NCBI RefSeq assembly: GCF_022869805.1
Contig: NZ_CP094974.1
Coordinates: forward strand, 124,001 to 188,000
Origin: Halosolutus halophilus
GTDB taxonomy: Archaea > Halobacteriota > Halobacteria > Halobacteriales > Natrialbaceae
Direction of reading: 5' to 3'
DNA: 64,000 nt
Each line of letters opens with the position of its first letter. Positions within the stretch are counted from its first letter, which is position 1. The notes beneath the pieces were generated by a model, which saw nothing but the letters and a program-made list of their open reading frames with translations, ran no database searches and was not told where the DNA came from. Position numbers and translations under genes: made by a program. Below are positions 35,912 to 45,245 of this stretch, in pieces.

Positions 35912-36856
35912 TCACGGCAACAGCAGGTACAGGAACGCGACGTAGCCGGCGACGAGTCCGGCCCCGTCGAGTCGGGTCAGCCGGCGGCCGTGGCCCATCA
36001 TCCCGACCAGCAGGACGGTGAAGGCGATCATGATCGGGAGTTCGAACCGGAGCGTCGCCGCGGTGATCTCGATCGGGGTGATCAGGGCGACGATTCCGAG
36101 GACGGCGAGGACGTTGTAGATGTTCGAGCCGACGACGTTCCCGATGGCGAAGGCGGTTTCGTCGCGGAGTGCTCCGACCACGGAGGCCGCCAGTTCGGGC
36201 AGTGACGTGCCCAGCGCGAGGACGGTGAGGCCGACGAACAGGTCGGAGAACCCGAGCGCCGACAGGAGACTCGTTCCGCCGGCGACGAGCCATCGCGACC
36301 CGAGCACGAGCGTGAGGAGGCCGCCGATCACGAGCGCCACCTCGCGAAGGCCGATCCCTGCGCCCGTGTCCGGGTTGTCGACCATCGGTGCCGGATTGTT
36401 GGTGACGTAGTGGAGGAGGTAGCCGGTGAACCCGGCGAGGACCAGCAGGAAGATCGCACCTTCGAGGCGGCCGATCGTGCCGTTCGCGCCGAGACCGACG
36501 AGCAGGATTGCCGCGAAGACCATGAACGGAACGTGTCGACGCATGACGGTCTCGGAGACCGATAGGGGCTTGATGAGTGCGGAGACACCCAGCACCAGCC
36601 CGATATTCGCGATGTTCGACCCGACGACGGCGCCGAGTCCGATGTCCGTCGAGACGTCGAGTGCGCCGATGGTTGCGACGAAGAGTTCGGGGGCCGTGGT
36701 GGCGAAGGCGACGACCGTCACGCCGACGGTCGCCGCGCGGAGACCGAATCCCAGTGCGAGGCGACCTGCACCGGCGACGAGCAACTCGGCCCCGGCGTAC
36801 AGCGCGACGACCCCGCCCACCAGCAGGAGAATCGCGAGGGGGATACCGGAGAGCAT
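35912..36856 (-). CDS. Calcium/sodium antiporter (CaCA family, YrbG-like)
   Basis: 314 residues with about ten hydrophobic segments. The two inverted alpha-repeats are clear: TAPELFVATIGA with VVGSNIANIGLVLG in the first half, and GTSLPELAASVVGA with VVGSNIYNVLAVLG in the second. These contain the ion-binding Glu and Asn residues. It should exchange calcium for sodium or protons. A CTTATCC element near 36883 gives a leaderless start. Confidence 0.92.
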   Translation of the reverse strand: MLSGIPLAILLLVGGVVALYAGAELLVAGAGRLALGFGLRAATVGVTVVAFATTAPELFVATIGALDVSTDIGLGAVVGSNIANIGLVLGVSALIKPLSVSETVMRRHVPFMVFAAILLVGLGANGTIGRLEGAIFLLVLAGFTGYLLHYVTNNPAPMVDNPDTGAGIGLREVALVIGGLLTLVLGSRWLVAGGTSLLSALGFSDLFVGLTVLALGTSLPELAASVVGALRDETAFAIGNVVGSNIYNVLAVLGIVALITPIEITAATLRFELPIMIAFTVLLVGMMGHGRRLTRLDGAGLVAGYVAFLYLLLP

Positions 36857-37086
36857 GTGGGCCGCTACTCGAGACCTGGGGATAAGAATCCCGAAACGGC
36901 CCGGGACCGCGGCTGCGACGTCGTCGTTCCTAACGAAATCTTGTCGTATGGGCTCGTCGACCTGGAAGTCAGACGGCGAGCCAGTTCTTTTCCGTTTCTA
37001 GCTATCCGTTCCGGATCCGATCGACTCTCCGTCCGGAGCGCGACGAAGTCACATCCGTTATGTCCCTTCCATCGCGTGGATCCCGT

Positions 37087-37893
37087 ATGGCTATGGACGT
37101 GTACGGGTTGCTCGGCAACCCGGTCGGCCACTCGCTGTCGCCGCCGATGCACGAGGCGGCCTACGACGAACTCGGACTCGACGCGCGCTACGTCACGTTC
37201 GAACCCGATCGTGACGCGATCGACGCCGCGATCGACGGTGCCGAGGCGCTCGGCGTCGCGGGACTGAACGTGACGATCCCCTTCAAACGGGACGTCCTCG
37301 ATCGCGTCGCGGCCGACGACCTGGCGCGGCGAATCGGGGCGGTCAACACGATCGACTTCGGCGGTGAGACGCCGACTGGGCACAATACCGACGCAGCAGG
37401 TGCGTTACGCGCGCTTCGGGATCACGACGTCGCGATCGACGGCGCGGACGCGGTCGTCGTCGGGGCCGGCGGTGCCGGGCGCGCGATCTCGTTCGGCCTC
37501 GCCGACGCGGGTGCGACCGTGGCGATCGCGAACCGGACGGAGTCGACGGCCCACGACCTCGCGGCCGAGGTGCCCGGTGCGACGGGCCACGGCCTCGACT
37601 CGCTCGCGACCCTGCTCGCGGACGCCGACGTGGCGATCAACGCGACGAGCGTCGGCATGGAAGAGGACGCGACGCCGATCCCCGCCGAGGCGTTGCACGG
37701 CGATCTCGTCGTGATGGACGCCGTCTACCGGCCGCTCGAGACGCGACTACTTCGAGACGCCGCAGCCGTCGGCGCGACGTCCGTCGACGGCGCCTGGATG
37801 CTGCTCTATCAGGGCGTCGAAGCGGTAGAACTGTGGACGGGCCTGGACGCGCCGGTCGACGCGATGAACGCAGCGTTGCGATCGCGGCTGTGA
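37087..37893 (+). CDS. aroE: Shikimate dehydrogenase
   Basis: 268 residues. The N-terminal shikimate-binding part has [14 protein letters not shown] and NVTIPFK (catalytic Lys), then NTIDF. A Rossmann motif [12 protein letters not shown] (about 127-138) binds NADP. The end has [18 protein letters not shown]. It reduces 3-dehydroshikimate in the aromatic pathway; pab genes of the chorismate branch lie 1.2 kb downstream. An alternative ATG at 37093 (MDVYG) is equally plausible. Confidence 0.96.
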   Translation: MAMDVYGLLGNPVGHSLSPPMHEAAYDELGLDARYVTFEPDRDAIDAAIDGAEALGVAGLNVTIPFKRDVLDRVAADDLARRIGAVNTIDFGGETPTGHNTDAAGALRALRDHDVAIDGADAVVVGAGGAGRAISFGLADAGATVAIANRTESTAHDLAAEVPGATGHGLDSLATLLADADVAINATSVGMEEDATPIPAEALHGDLVVMDAVYRPLETRLLRDAAAVGATSVDGAWMLLYQGVEAVELWTGLDAPVDAMNAALRSRL

Positions 37894-37939
37894 CACTCGT
37901 CTGTCATTTCCGGGGGGTTGGCCCGTTACATATCAGCCG

Positions 37940-37947
37940 AATTTAAG
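37940..37947 (+). promoter_or_regulatory. Leaderless promoter of the acidic-repeat HhH protein
   Basis: AATTTAAG is centred about 28 bp before the ATG at 37973. Confidence 0.5.
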
Positions 37948-37972
37948 TGCTGGTGACGACAACATCGGGATA

Positions 37973-39025
37973 ATGGCAATCCTCCAAAAACTGAAGTCGC
38001 TGTTGGGCTTCGAGGATTCGGGCCCGGAGCGAGGGAATGCACACGAGGTCGGCGTCACGGTCGAACGAGAGGGGCGACAGCGGGAAGCCGATCGGTCGAC
38101 CGACACCGAGGTCACACCGGCACCCTCGTCCGTAACCGACGCGGACAGCGACACTACAGCGGACACGACAGAAGACGAACCGGCGACCGACGAATCCGAG
38201 TCGGTGGCAGCCGAATCGACTGCCGCGGGTGCGACCGACTCGATCGTCGAACCGACCGACGAACCCGAGGAGGCCGCCGAACCGGCCGAGGCGGCCGGCC
38301 CGACCGAGACGGACGCGGCACCGACCGCGGAGAAGACGCCCGACGAGACTGTCGAGCCCGCTCCGACGGGCGACGAACCGTCAGTGGACGAACCCGAAGG
38401 AGTCGAGGAGTCGGAGGAAGCCGCGGAACCCGACGAGAGCGACGACGAAGAATCGGAGCCAGCGGACGAGGCCGAACCGGTCGACGATGGTGAGTCGGAG
38501 CCAGCGGACGAGGCCGAACCGGTCGACGATGATGAATCGGAGCCAGCGGACGAGGCCGAACCGATCGACGATGGTGAGTCGGAGCCAGCGGACGAGGCCG
38601 AACCGGTCGACGATGGTGAGTCGGAGCCAGCGGACGAGGCCGAACCGGTCGACGATGGTGAGTCGGAGCCAGCGGACGAGGCCGAACCGGTCGACGATGG
38701 TGAGTCGGAGCCAGCGGACGAAACCAAACCCGCCGACGACAGCGAACCCGCCGACGACAGCGAACCCGCCGACGACAGCGAACCCGCCGACGACAGCGAA
38801 CCCGCCGACGACAGCGAACCCGTCGACGACAGCGAACCCGTCGACGACAGCGAACCCGTCGACGTGATCAAGGGGATCGGCCCCGCGTACGCGGATCGGC
38901 TTACGGCCGCCGGCATCGAAACCGTCGACGACCTCGCGACCGCCGACGCGGCCGACCTCGAGGCCGAGACCGACATCTCGGAAACGCGGATCCAGGGCTG
39001 GATCGATAAGGCCGAAGTCAGGTAG
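37973..39025 (+). CDS. Acidic repeat protein with C-terminal helix-hairpin-helix domain
   Basis: 350 residues in three parts. The N terminus (MAILQKLKSLLGFED) looks like an amphipathic helix. A long disordered middle, about 260 residues of Glu, Asp, Pro, Ala and Ser, contains two tandem repeat arrays. The C-terminal 55 residues form a helix-hairpin-helix domain (VIKGIGPAYADRLTAAGIETVDDLA). HhH domains usually bind DNA without sequence preference, but here no catalytic domain is attached. Function unknown; the repeats vary in copy number and would be unstable. Confidence 0.83.
   Translation: MAILQKLKSLLGFEDSGPERGNAHEVGVTVEREGRQREADRSTDTEVTPAPSSVTDADSDTTADTTEDEPATDESESVAAESTAAGATDSIVEPTDEPEEAAEPAEAAGPTETDAAPTAEKTPDETVEPAPTGDEPSVDEPEGVEESEEAAEPDESDDEESEPADEAEPVDDGESEPADEAEPVDDDESEPADEAEPIDDGESEPADEAEPVDDGESEPADEAEPVDDGESEPADEAEPVDDGESEPADETKPADDSEPADDSEPADDSEPADDSEPADDSEPVDDSEPVDDSEPVDVIKGIGPAYADRLTAAGIETVDDLATADAADLEAETDISETRIQGWIDKAEVR
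38450..38728 (+). repeat. 42-bp in-frame tandem repeat, six full copies plus one partial
   Basis: The unit encodes ESEPADEAEPVDDG. Copies begin at 38450, 38492, 38534, 38576, 38618 and 38660, and a partial copy at 38702. They are nearly identical at the DNA level (a few changes, such as Asp for Gly in copy 2 and Ile for Val in copy 3). This points to recent slippage or unequal crossing over. Confidence 0.95.
38729..38863 (+). repeat. 18-bp in-frame tandem repeat (PADDSE/PVDDSE)
   Basis: Five copies of PADDSE (38729-38818), two of PVDDSE (38819-38854) and a partial PVD lead directly into the HhH domain. The Ala-to-Val switch marks two sub-blocks expanded at different times. Confidence 0.93.
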
Positions 39026-39129
39026 CGCCTGCCCGATCGTCCGTCGCGTGACCGTCGCACCGCCTGTTGACTGCCGATTTCGTCTCCGAAATCGCAAGAG
39101 GATTAGGGACCCGGCTCCTCTCCGGGACC

Positions 39130-40848
39130 ATGAGCGATCCGCGGGTCGTCACCACGCTCGACGCGTTTCGCGCCGCTGTTCGGGAGTTTTCGAACGGCGA
39201 GGCGGCCGGCGAGCCGACGACACGCGGTGGAGTTCGGGTCCCGATCGAGGTGCAGGTCACCGTCTCCGATCCGTTTCTCGCGTACCGCCGGGCCCGGTCG
39301 GACGGCGGTGGCGTCTTCCTTGAGACGACCGGTGGCCAGTCCGGCTGGGGCTACGCCGGGGTCGACCCGGTCGATCGGCTCACCGTCGGTCCGACTGCAG
39401 TCTCGCGAACCGGCGGTGACGAGTCCCCGACGCTGGCCGCGCTTGAGGGGCTCCTCGACGGTAATCGGCTCGCCCGGGGCGACTGCGACGTGCCCTTCCC
39501 CTGCGGCGCGGTGGGGTGGCTCTCCTACGACGTCGCCCGCGAACTGGAGATCCTCCCCGAATCGGCCGTCGACGACCGGGGCCTGCCGCGGCTCGAGGTG
39601 GCCGTCTTCGATCGGTTCGCGGCGTGGGACGGGCCGACCGACGGCGACGTGACGCTGCGGGTTACCGCCTGTCCGCGGGTCGATGTGAGCGCAGACGACG
39701 GTACCGACGCCGGTGACGGGGATGCCACCGTGGCCGCCTACGATCGCGGCCGAGAGCGAGCACTCGAATTCGCACGGGCCGCGGTCGCCGGTGACCCCGC
39801 CGTCGGTGAACCGCCGGTCGAGACCTCGGAAGCGACGTTCGAGAGCGACTGCGGGCGGACGGCGTTCGCCGATCGGGTCCGGCGGGCGAAGGCGTACATC
39901 CGGGACGGTGACACCTTCCAGGCGAACGTCTCCCAGCGGTTGACCGCGCCCGCCGCGGTCCACCCGGTCGCCGCCTACGACGCCCTGCGCCGGGTGAACC
40001 CGGCACCGTACTCCTGTCTGCTCGAGTTCCCGGCGGTCGACCTGGTGAGCGCGAGCCCCGAACTGCTGCTCGAGTGCGAGGGGTCACGTCGTGGGAACTC
40101 GAACGGACGGCGAGGCGATTCTACCGCCTCGAACGAGACGGCAAAGTCGTCTCGCGATCCGCGAGAGCGCGACGACGACTTCGTCCGGACGGAACCGATC
40201 GCGGGCACCCGGCCGCGCGGGGCGACGCAGGAGGAGGACGCGGCGCTCGAGGCGGACCTCCGGACCGACGAGAAAGAGCGCGCGGAACACGCGATGCTGG
40301 TCGATCTCGAGCGAAACGACCTCGGAAAAGTCTGCGAGTACGGTTCCGTCGCGGTCGAGGAGTACCGCCGGATCGATCGCTACGCCGAGGTCATGCACCT
40401 CGTCTCGAACGTCACCGGTCGACTTCGCCCGGACGAAACGCTCGCGGACGCGATCGCGGCAGTGTTCCCGGGCGGGACGATCACCGGGGCCCCGAAGCCG
40501 CGGACGATGGAAATAATCGACGAACTCGAGGCGACCCGACGCGGGCCCTACACCGGGAGCGTGGGAATCTTCGGGTTCGACGGTCGCGCGACGCTGAACA
40601 TCGTCATCCGGACGCTCGTCCGGCAGGCCGAGGCGTACCACCTCCGCGTCGGCGCGGGGATCGTCCACGACTCCGATCCCGATCGCGAGTACGACGAGAC
40701 CCTCGACAAGGCCCGCGCCCTGATAACGGCCGTCGACGAGGCGCTGGGCGAGCGGGCGGGGATGGCGATCGAGACGGACGACGGCGTCGCGTCGGACGCG
40801 GCGACCACCATCGGGGGGCGCGGTGGAGGTGACAGCTCGGATGAGTGA
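39130..40848 (+). CDS. pabB: Aminodeoxychorismate synthase component I (chorismate-binding)
   Basis: 572 residues. The chorismate-binding C-terminal half has [20 protein letters not shown] (PIAGT at about 356-360), [17 protein letters not shown], and [18 protein letters not shown] low-complexity insert of about 35 residues (317-351) sits just before PIAGT. It should aminate chorismate with PabA for p-aminobenzoate. The PIAGT form lacks the lysine of E. coli PabB (PIKGT) and looks like anthranilate synthase, but the adjacent PabC-type gene favours the folate role. Confidence 0.87.
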   Translation: MSDPRVVTTLDAFRAAVREFSNGEAAGEPTTRGGVRVPIEVQVTVSDPFLAYRRARSDGGGVFLETTGGQSGWGYAGVDPVDRLTVGPTAVSRTGGDESPTLAALEGLLDGNRLARGDCDVPFPCGAVGWLSYDVARELEILPESAVDDRGLPRLEVAVFDRFAAWDGPTDGDVTLRVTACPRVDVSADDGTDAGDGDATVAAYDRGRERALEFARAAVAGDPAVGEPPVETSEATFESDCGRTAFADRVRRAKAYIRDGDTFQANVSQRLTAPAAVHPVAAYDALRRVNPAPYSCLLEFPAVDLVSASPELLLECEGSRRGNSNGRRGDSTASNETAKSSRDPRERDDDFVRTEPIAGTRPRGATQEEDAALEADLRTDEKERAEHAMLVDLERNDLGKVCEYGSVAVEEYRRIDRYAEVMHLVSNVTGRLRPDETLADAIAAVFPGGTITGAPKPRTMEIIDELEATRRGPYTGSVGIFGFDGRATLNIVIRTLVRQAEAYHLRVGAGIVHDSDPDREYDETLDKARALITAVDEALGERAGMAIETDDGVASDAATTIGGRGGGDSSDE

Positions 40849-41530
40849 CGACACGGCGACTGACGAGATCCGGATAGTGGTCGTCGACAACTACGACTCC
40901 TTCGCGTACAATCTCGTCCAGTACGTCGGCGAAATCGCCGACGAGGTGCTCGTCCGGCGCAACGACGCGATCGATCTCGAGGATCTCGAGGCGCTCGATC
41001 CGACGGGGATCGTCGTCTCGCCGGGCCCGGGTACGCCAGCGGAGGCCGGGATCTCGATCCCGCTGTTCGCCGAGACCGACTACCCGATCCTCGGAGTGTG
41101 TCTCGGCCACCAGGCCCTGTGTGCGGCACACGGGGCATCGGTCGTCCACGCGCCGGAGGTGGTCCACGGGAAACCCTCGACCGTCGGCCACGACGGCGAG
41201 GGAATCTTCGTGGGCCTTCCCGGGCAGTTCCGGGTCGGCCGGTACCACTCGCTGGCGATCGAACGGGCGGATCTGCCGGCCTCGCTCGTGGAGACGGCGC
41301 AGACGACCGACGAGCGCGGCGTGTTGATGGCGGTTCGTCACCGCGAGAAGCCCCACGTCGGGGTCCAGTTCCACCCCGAGAGCCTTCTCACGCGGGCGCG
41401 CGACGAGGCGGCCGACGGGGGTGGCGACTGGGACGAGGACGGGGACGGTATCTCGCTCGCGCTCGGCAAACGGATGATCGCGAACTTCTGCCAGTTGGCC
41501 GCCGCTCATCGAAGCGCCACCACGAAGTGA
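40841..41530 (+). CDS. pabA: Aminodeoxychorismate synthase glutamine amidotransferase
   Basis: 229 residues, a class I glutamine amidotransferase. It has [13 protein letters not shown] at the start, the nucleophile Cys in GVCLGHQ (about 85-91), and the HPES His-Glu pair at about 190. It supplies ammonia to PabB. A full Shine-Dalgarno GGAGGTGA lies 9 bp before the ATG at 40841, inside the end of pabB, and the genes overlap by 8 bp. An ORF start at 40823 is rejected because it would place the SD inside the protein. Confidence 0.93.
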   Translation: MSDDTATDEIRIVVVDNYDSFAYNLVQYVGEIADEVLVRRNDAIDLEDLEALDPTGIVVSPGPGTPAEAGISIPLFAETDYPILGVCLGHQALCAAHGASVVHAPEVVHGKPSTVGHDGEGIFVGLPGQFRVGRYHSLAIERADLPASLVETAQTTDERGVLMAVRHREKPHVGVQFHPESLLTRARDEAADGGGDWDEDGDGISLALGKRMIANFCQLAAAHRSATTK

Positions 41531-41584
41531 CACCGAGACGATGACAGACACCGAGACGATGACAGACACCGAAACGATGACTGA
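41531..41584 (+). repeat. Three 18-bp tandem repeats carrying the pabC start codons
   Basis: CACCGAGACGATGACAGA is repeated three times (41531, 41549, 41567; the last copy has two changes), beginning right after the pabA stop. Each copy holds an in-frame ATG (41541, 41559, 41577), so the N terminus reads [17 protein letters not shown]. Confidence 0.9.
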
Positions 41585-42458
41585 CACTGACTCCCCTCTG
41601 TACCACGTCGACGGAGAACTCGTGCCCGCGGACGAGGCGACCGTCAGCGTCGACGATCGCGGCTTTCGCTACGGCGACGCCGCATTCGAGACCTGCCGGG
41701 CGTACGGCGGGACGATCTTCGCGTGGGACGCCCACGTCGATCGACTCGAACGGACCTGCGAGGCGCTGTCGCTCGATCACGGGCTGTCGGCTGCCGACCT
41801 GCGTGCACGGATCGACGAGACGCTCGCGGCGAACGACCTGGAAGACGCGTACGTTCGGCTCTCGATCACTCGCGGCGTTCAGCCCGGGAAACTGGCGCCG
41901 CGGCCCGAGGTCGACCCGACGGTCGTCGTCTACGTCAAACCGCTCCCTCGCGGCGGGGTCGAGGGCGAATCGGTCTGGGACGAACCGGCCACCGTCCGGA
42001 CCGTCGAGACCCGTCGGATTCCCGACGCGGCGGTCCCGTCGGCTGCCAAGACCCACAACTACCTGAACGGGATCCTCGCGCGGGCCGAACTCCGGGGGAC
42101 CGACGCGGACGAGGCCCTCGTGCGTGACCTCGACGGCACCGTCGCCGAAGGAGCGACGAGCAACCTGTGGTTCGTCCGCGACGGGGCGCTCTACACCCCG
42201 ACGACGGACGGACCCGTGCTTCCCGGGATCACCCGCGCGATCGTCCGCGAACTGGCCGCCGAGGCCGACCTGAGGGTCCACGAGGGGGCGTACGCGGTCG
42301 GGGACGTGCGCGCGGCCGACGAGGCGTTTCTCACGAATCGGACCTGGGAGTTGCGGCCGATCGGGGCCCTCGACGGGCACGCGATCGGGGGCGGTCCCAT
42401 CACGGACCGGCTCTCGCGGCTATACGACGAGCGCGTCGAGCGGACGTGTTACGAGTGA
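41541..42458 (+). CDS. pabC: Aminotransferase class IV, aminodeoxychorismate lyase
   Basis: 305 residues from the first ATG. Fold-type IV PLP enzyme with VDDRGFRYGDAAFET, the PLP lysine in SAAKTHNYLNGILA (about 168-175), and EGATSNLWFV. It should convert aminodeoxychorismate to p-aminobenzoate and pyruvate. A branched-chain or D-amino-acid aminotransferase role is the alternative, but the pabBA context supports lyase. The true start among the three repeated ATGs is uncertain. Confidence 0.88.
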   Translation: MTDTETMTDTETMTDTDSPLYHVDGELVPADEATVSVDDRGFRYGDAAFETCRAYGGTIFAWDAHVDRLERTCEALSLDHGLSAADLRARIDETLAANDLEDAYVRLSITRGVQPGKLAPRPEVDPTVVVYVKPLPRGGVEGESVWDEPATVRTVETRRIPDAAVPSAAKTHNYLNGILARAELRGTDADEALVRDLDGTVAEGATSNLWFVRDGALYTPTTDGPVLPGITRAIVRELAAEADLRVHEGAYAVGDVRAADEAFLTNRTWELRPIGALDGHAIGGGPITDRLSRLYDERVERTCYE

Positions 42459-42556
42459 TCGGGGCCCGTGGCCGTCGCCGTGAGCGGCCGCCATCACAGG
42501 GGGGACCGCGTGCCCCAGTCCCGTACCGTTAAGTCCCCGTACTGGCCTCGTAACGT

Positions 42557-42751
42557 ATGCCCAGTCCGACCTTCTGGAGCGTGTTTCGGCTTCTCGGCGG
42601 CGTATTTCTCGTCCTCAGTGGACCGTACGTCTTCCTCGTCGAAGGAAACCGGATATTCGGCGTCCTCTGCGTGGTGCTGGGACTCGTCTGGATCTGGAGA
42701 GAAGGGCCACGATTGTATCGGACGCTTCGACAGGATTCCCGGTCCCCGTAG
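42557..42751 (+). CDS. Small membrane protein, 64 aa
   Basis: 64 residues with two hydrophobic segments (about 5-24 and 32-47) and a basic C-terminal tail with R-x-G-P-R. TTAAGT at 42529-42534 lies about 26 bp before the ATG, consistent with a leaderless transcript. No known family is recognised. The broken MATE gene begins 26-56 bp after its stop. Confidence 0.6.
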   Translation: MPSPTFWSVFRLLGGVFLVLSGPYVFLVEGNRIFGVLCVVLGLVWIWREGPRLYRTLRQDSRSP

Positions 42752-42777
42752 CCCGGGCCCGTGGCGCGTTCAACAGG

Positions 42778-43232
42778 TTGAAGCCGAGATGTGCCCGACT
42801 ACGCGTCGTGTTCGCCGAGCAACGACGGCGACTGTTCGCGGTCTGGCGGCGCGTGTTCGACCTCTCCTGGCCGGTGATGGTCGAGCAGTTCCTCCGGACG
42901 CTGATGCGGACGACGGACGTCGTCGTCACGGGGCTGTTCTCGCCCGCGGCGGTCGCGGCCGTCGGTCTGGCGGACCTGTACGCTCGGTTGCCACTCCGCA
43001 TCGGACTGGGGCTGGGAAGCGGTGTGATCGCTCTTTCGAGTCAGGATACGGGTAGCGGCGCGACCGCGAACCGGGACGAGGCGATCACGCAGGCGGTTCT
43101 GCTCGGCGCGGTCGCCGGAATCCCGTTCGTCCTGTTCGGCCTCGTCTTCGGACGGTGGGCGATCGGGGTTCCGGGTGCCGAATCCGAGTCGCCCGGATGG
43201 CCGGGCGCTACCTCGCGATCGTCTTCCGGCTA
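42778..43232 (+). pseudogene. MATE family efflux transporter, frameshifted and truncated
   Basis: The frame encodes the first 3-4 helices of a MATE transporter (FDLSWPVMVEQFLRTLMRTT, then VVVTGLFSPAAVAAVGLADLY and LGLGSGVIALSSQDTGSG). At about 43186 one base is missing: the next frame continues the family sequence as VARMAGRYLAIVF up to about 43232. After that homology ends abruptly at the stop of the convergent saccharopine-dehydrogenase-like gene. Roughly 300 C-terminal residues are gone. The start could be TTG at 42778 or GTG at 42808. Confidence 0.85.
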
Positions 43233-43240
43233 CGTTTCGT

Positions 43241-44344
43241 TCAGTCTTCGGATTCGGCAGCCGACCAGTTCGAGTCGTTCGAATCGGCAGGCGCGTCGAG
43301 CAGTTTCCGTTCCGTCCCCGTCAGTTCGAGTACGAAGTCGGTTCCCAGCGCGCTCGCGGGCGTCTGGAACCCGGCCTGGACGCGATCACCGTCCGCGAGC
43401 ACGCGTTCGGCGGCGCTCACCGCTGATTCGGCGGTCAGGGCGTAGGGATTCGGGGTTCGCAGGCGTCCGCGGGCAGTCCGATCGGTCTCGGAGTCCCGAA
43501 CCTCGCCCCAGATCACGGCGGTGTCGGTCGCCAGTTCCCGTTCGTCGGGGCCGTCGACGTACGCGTCGATTCCCCACTCGAGAACGCGCTCGATCGGTCG
43601 CCGCTCGGCCAGCCAGCCGAGCGCCCTGGCCAGCGGCATCGCCCGCCGCGCGGCGGGCGGGACGGCGACGTACACCTCGATCGACTCGACGCCGGTGCTG
43701 TGGGCTGCGGTGACGACGTCGCCCCACGGTGCCAGGACGGCGTGTTCGGGCCCGTCGCCGAAGTCGATCTCGCGACTCCGGAACGCCGCCGGGACCTCGA
43801 CGAGGCGGCCGTTCCGCCGGACGACGCCCTGTCCGAGCAGGTCGAGGATCGTCCGGGCCGTCCCGCGAGAGACCGAGACGGAGCCGCTGATGGCCAGCGT
43901 GAGTTCGTCGGCCGCCGGAAGCTGGTCGTGGAGAAACGCAGCTAAACAGTCCGAGGGAACGACGTCGAACCCGACGCCGGGCAGAACCGTGATCCCCGCC
44001 TCGCGGGCGTCCGCGTCGTGCTGGCGGAGCCGTTCGAACACGGTGAACTCACCGGTGATGTCGAGGTAGTCCGTTCCGGTGGCCAGGCAGGCGTCGAGCA
44101 GCGGATCGGCCGTCTCGGCGAACGGCCCCGCGCAGTTCAGTACTGCGTCGAAGCTGCCGATCCGGGCGGCGACGTCGCCCGCGAGGTCGAAGGTCCGGCC
44201 CTCGACGCCGAGTTCGTCGGCCTGTCGTCGTACTTTCCGTCCGTTCCGGCCGGCGACGACGGGCGACCCTCCTCGGGAGATGGCCTCGCGTGCCACTAGC
44301 TGGCCGGTGTAGCCGTACGAGCCGTAGACGAGAAGGGAGTCCAT
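43241..44344 (-). CDS. Saccharopine dehydrogenase-like NAD(P)-binding protein
   Basis: 367 residues. The N-terminal Rossmann motif is YGSYGYTGQLVARE, followed by VAGRNGRKV and CAGPFAETADPLLDAC, which are typical of trans-acting enoyl reductase / saccharopine dehydrogenase-like proteins. The substrate is unknown; lipid enoyl reduction is one possibility. CTTTTAACAT near 44370 gives a leaderless start. Its last codons abut the broken MATE gene. Confidence 0.85.
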   Translation of the reverse strand: MDSLLVYGSYGYTGQLVAREAISRGGSPVVAGRNGRKVRRQADELGVEGRTFDLAGDVAARIGSFDAVLNCAGPFAETADPLLDACLATGTDYLDITGEFTVFERLRQHDADAREAGITVLPGVGFDVVPSDCLAAFLHDQLPAADELTLAISGSVSVSRGTARTILDLLGQGVVRRNGRLVEVPAAFRSREIDFGDGPEHAVLAPWGDVVTAAHSTGVESIEVYVAVPPAARRAMPLARALGWLAERRPIERVLEWGIDAYVDGPDERELATDTAVIWGEVRDSETDRTARGRLRTPNPYALTAESAVSAAERVLADGDRVQAGFQTPASALGTDFVLELTGTERKLLDAPADSNDSNWSAAESED

Positions 44345-44459
44345 AAGTGCCGTAGGTCGCTGGGGATGTTAAAAGGTCGTCAGACGATCGGCGAGGGGCC
44401 GACGACACGACGTTCCCGTACCGAAATGCTCACGACAGCCGACCGGTAATCCGGGGCCG

Positions 44460-44879
44460 ATGTCGGCTACAGACCGGATCACACCGCTGGCGGACGTTCC
44501 CGAGTCGTCCACGGTTTGCTTTCGCGTACGAAACGGCACGGACGACGAGCGGGAGGCGATCCTCGTCAGGGAGGGGACGGACGGCGTCGCCTGCTGGCTG
44601 AACTACTGCCAGCACTTCACGCACATCAATCTCGACAAGGGTTCGGGTGCCCCGATGCGCGACGGCGAGATCGTCTGTGCAAACCACGGGGCGTACTTCG
44701 ACGCCGACTCCGGGAAGTGTACCTTCGGTCCGTGTGAAGGGGCGTATCTCACGGCGCTCGACGTCACCGTCGACGACGGCCACGTCTACCTGACCGACGA
44801 GGAGTACGAGTTCGTCGGTCCCGGTCCGATCGAGGAGGCGGACGCCGATCGGACCTCGACCTCGAACGTCGAATTTTGA
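44460..44879 (+). CDS. Rieske [2Fe-2S] domain protein
   Basis: 139 residues. The cluster ligands are C-x-H in YCQHF (about 50-52) and C-x2-H in CANHGAYF (about 73-76), a standard soluble Rieske pair. There is no membrane segment or signal peptide and no oxygenase subunit beside it. It is likely a soluble electron carrier. Its stop lies 3 bp from that of the convergent DUF7344 gene. Confidence 0.9.
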   Translation: MSATDRITPLADVPESSTVCFRVRNGTDDEREAILVREGTDGVACWLNYCQHFTHINLDKGSGAPMRDGEIVCANHGAYFDADSGKCTFGPCEGAYLTALDVTVDDGHVYLTDEEYEFVGPGPIEEADADRTSTSNVEF

Positions 44880-44882
44880 CCC

Positions 44883-45245
44883 CTACCGCACGGCGGCCGG
44901 CGAGACGAGGTCGCGTTCCTGATCGTACTCGAGCAGGCCGGCGTCGACCAGTCGCGGGAGGTGATCGTGGTACAGCGAGATGTACACGTCGGCGACCCGC
45001 TCGGCGGAGAGTTCCGTTACCTTCCGGCCCGTTTCCCGGACGGCGACCTCCTCGGCGGCGTCGGGGAGCGTGAGGTCCTCGCCGTACGTGGCCATCACCT
45101 CGAGCAGCAGGCGACGACGGTGGCTGGCGAGTAGCGAGAAGGCCTCGTCGACCGCTTCGGGCGACGTCTCCTGCCCGTCGAGCCAGTCGAGGACCGAAAG
45201 CACGAGATCAACACAGTCGGACTCGGGATGGGACGTGGCAGTCAT
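44883..45245 (-). CDS. DUF7344 winged-helix protein
   Basis: 120 residues, a single DUF7344-type domain: an N-terminal hydrophilic part, then HRRRLLLEVMATYGEDLTL, EVAVRETGRKV, ADVYISLYHDHLPRLVDAGLLEYD. It has the form of a winged-helix DNA-binding regulator. The nearest TATA element (CTAATATTTATC, minus strand, 45366-45377) is about 120 bp upstream, so the leader may be about 100 nt. The same domain occurs twice in the 34.2 kb regulator. Confidence 0.8.
   Translation of the reverse strand: MTATSHPESDCVDLVLSVLDWLDGQETSPEAVDEAFSLLASHRRRLLLEVMATYGEDLTLPDAAEEVAVRETGRKVTELSAERVADVYISLYHDHLPRLVDAGLLEYDQERDLVSPAAVR

Noticed and set aside
36948-37001. 17-codon frame before aroE with a start near a TATA-like AAATCTTG
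   Set aside because: Too short, no motif, no conservation evidence available.
38450-38863. CRISPR-like regular repeats
   Set aside because: Units are contiguous and in frame without spacers, inside a coding region, with no cas genes.
38381-39097. Antisense 238-codon frame over the acidic repeat gene, rich in repeated Val, Gly and Phe
   Set aside because: It is the mirror of the tandem repeats; the plus-strand frame has the promoter, leader-free start and a true HhH domain.
43155-43445. 96-codon plus-strand ORF overlapping the saccharopine-like gene
   Set aside because: Its first part is the shifted MATE remnant and the rest is the antisense of the convergent gene; not a separate protein.
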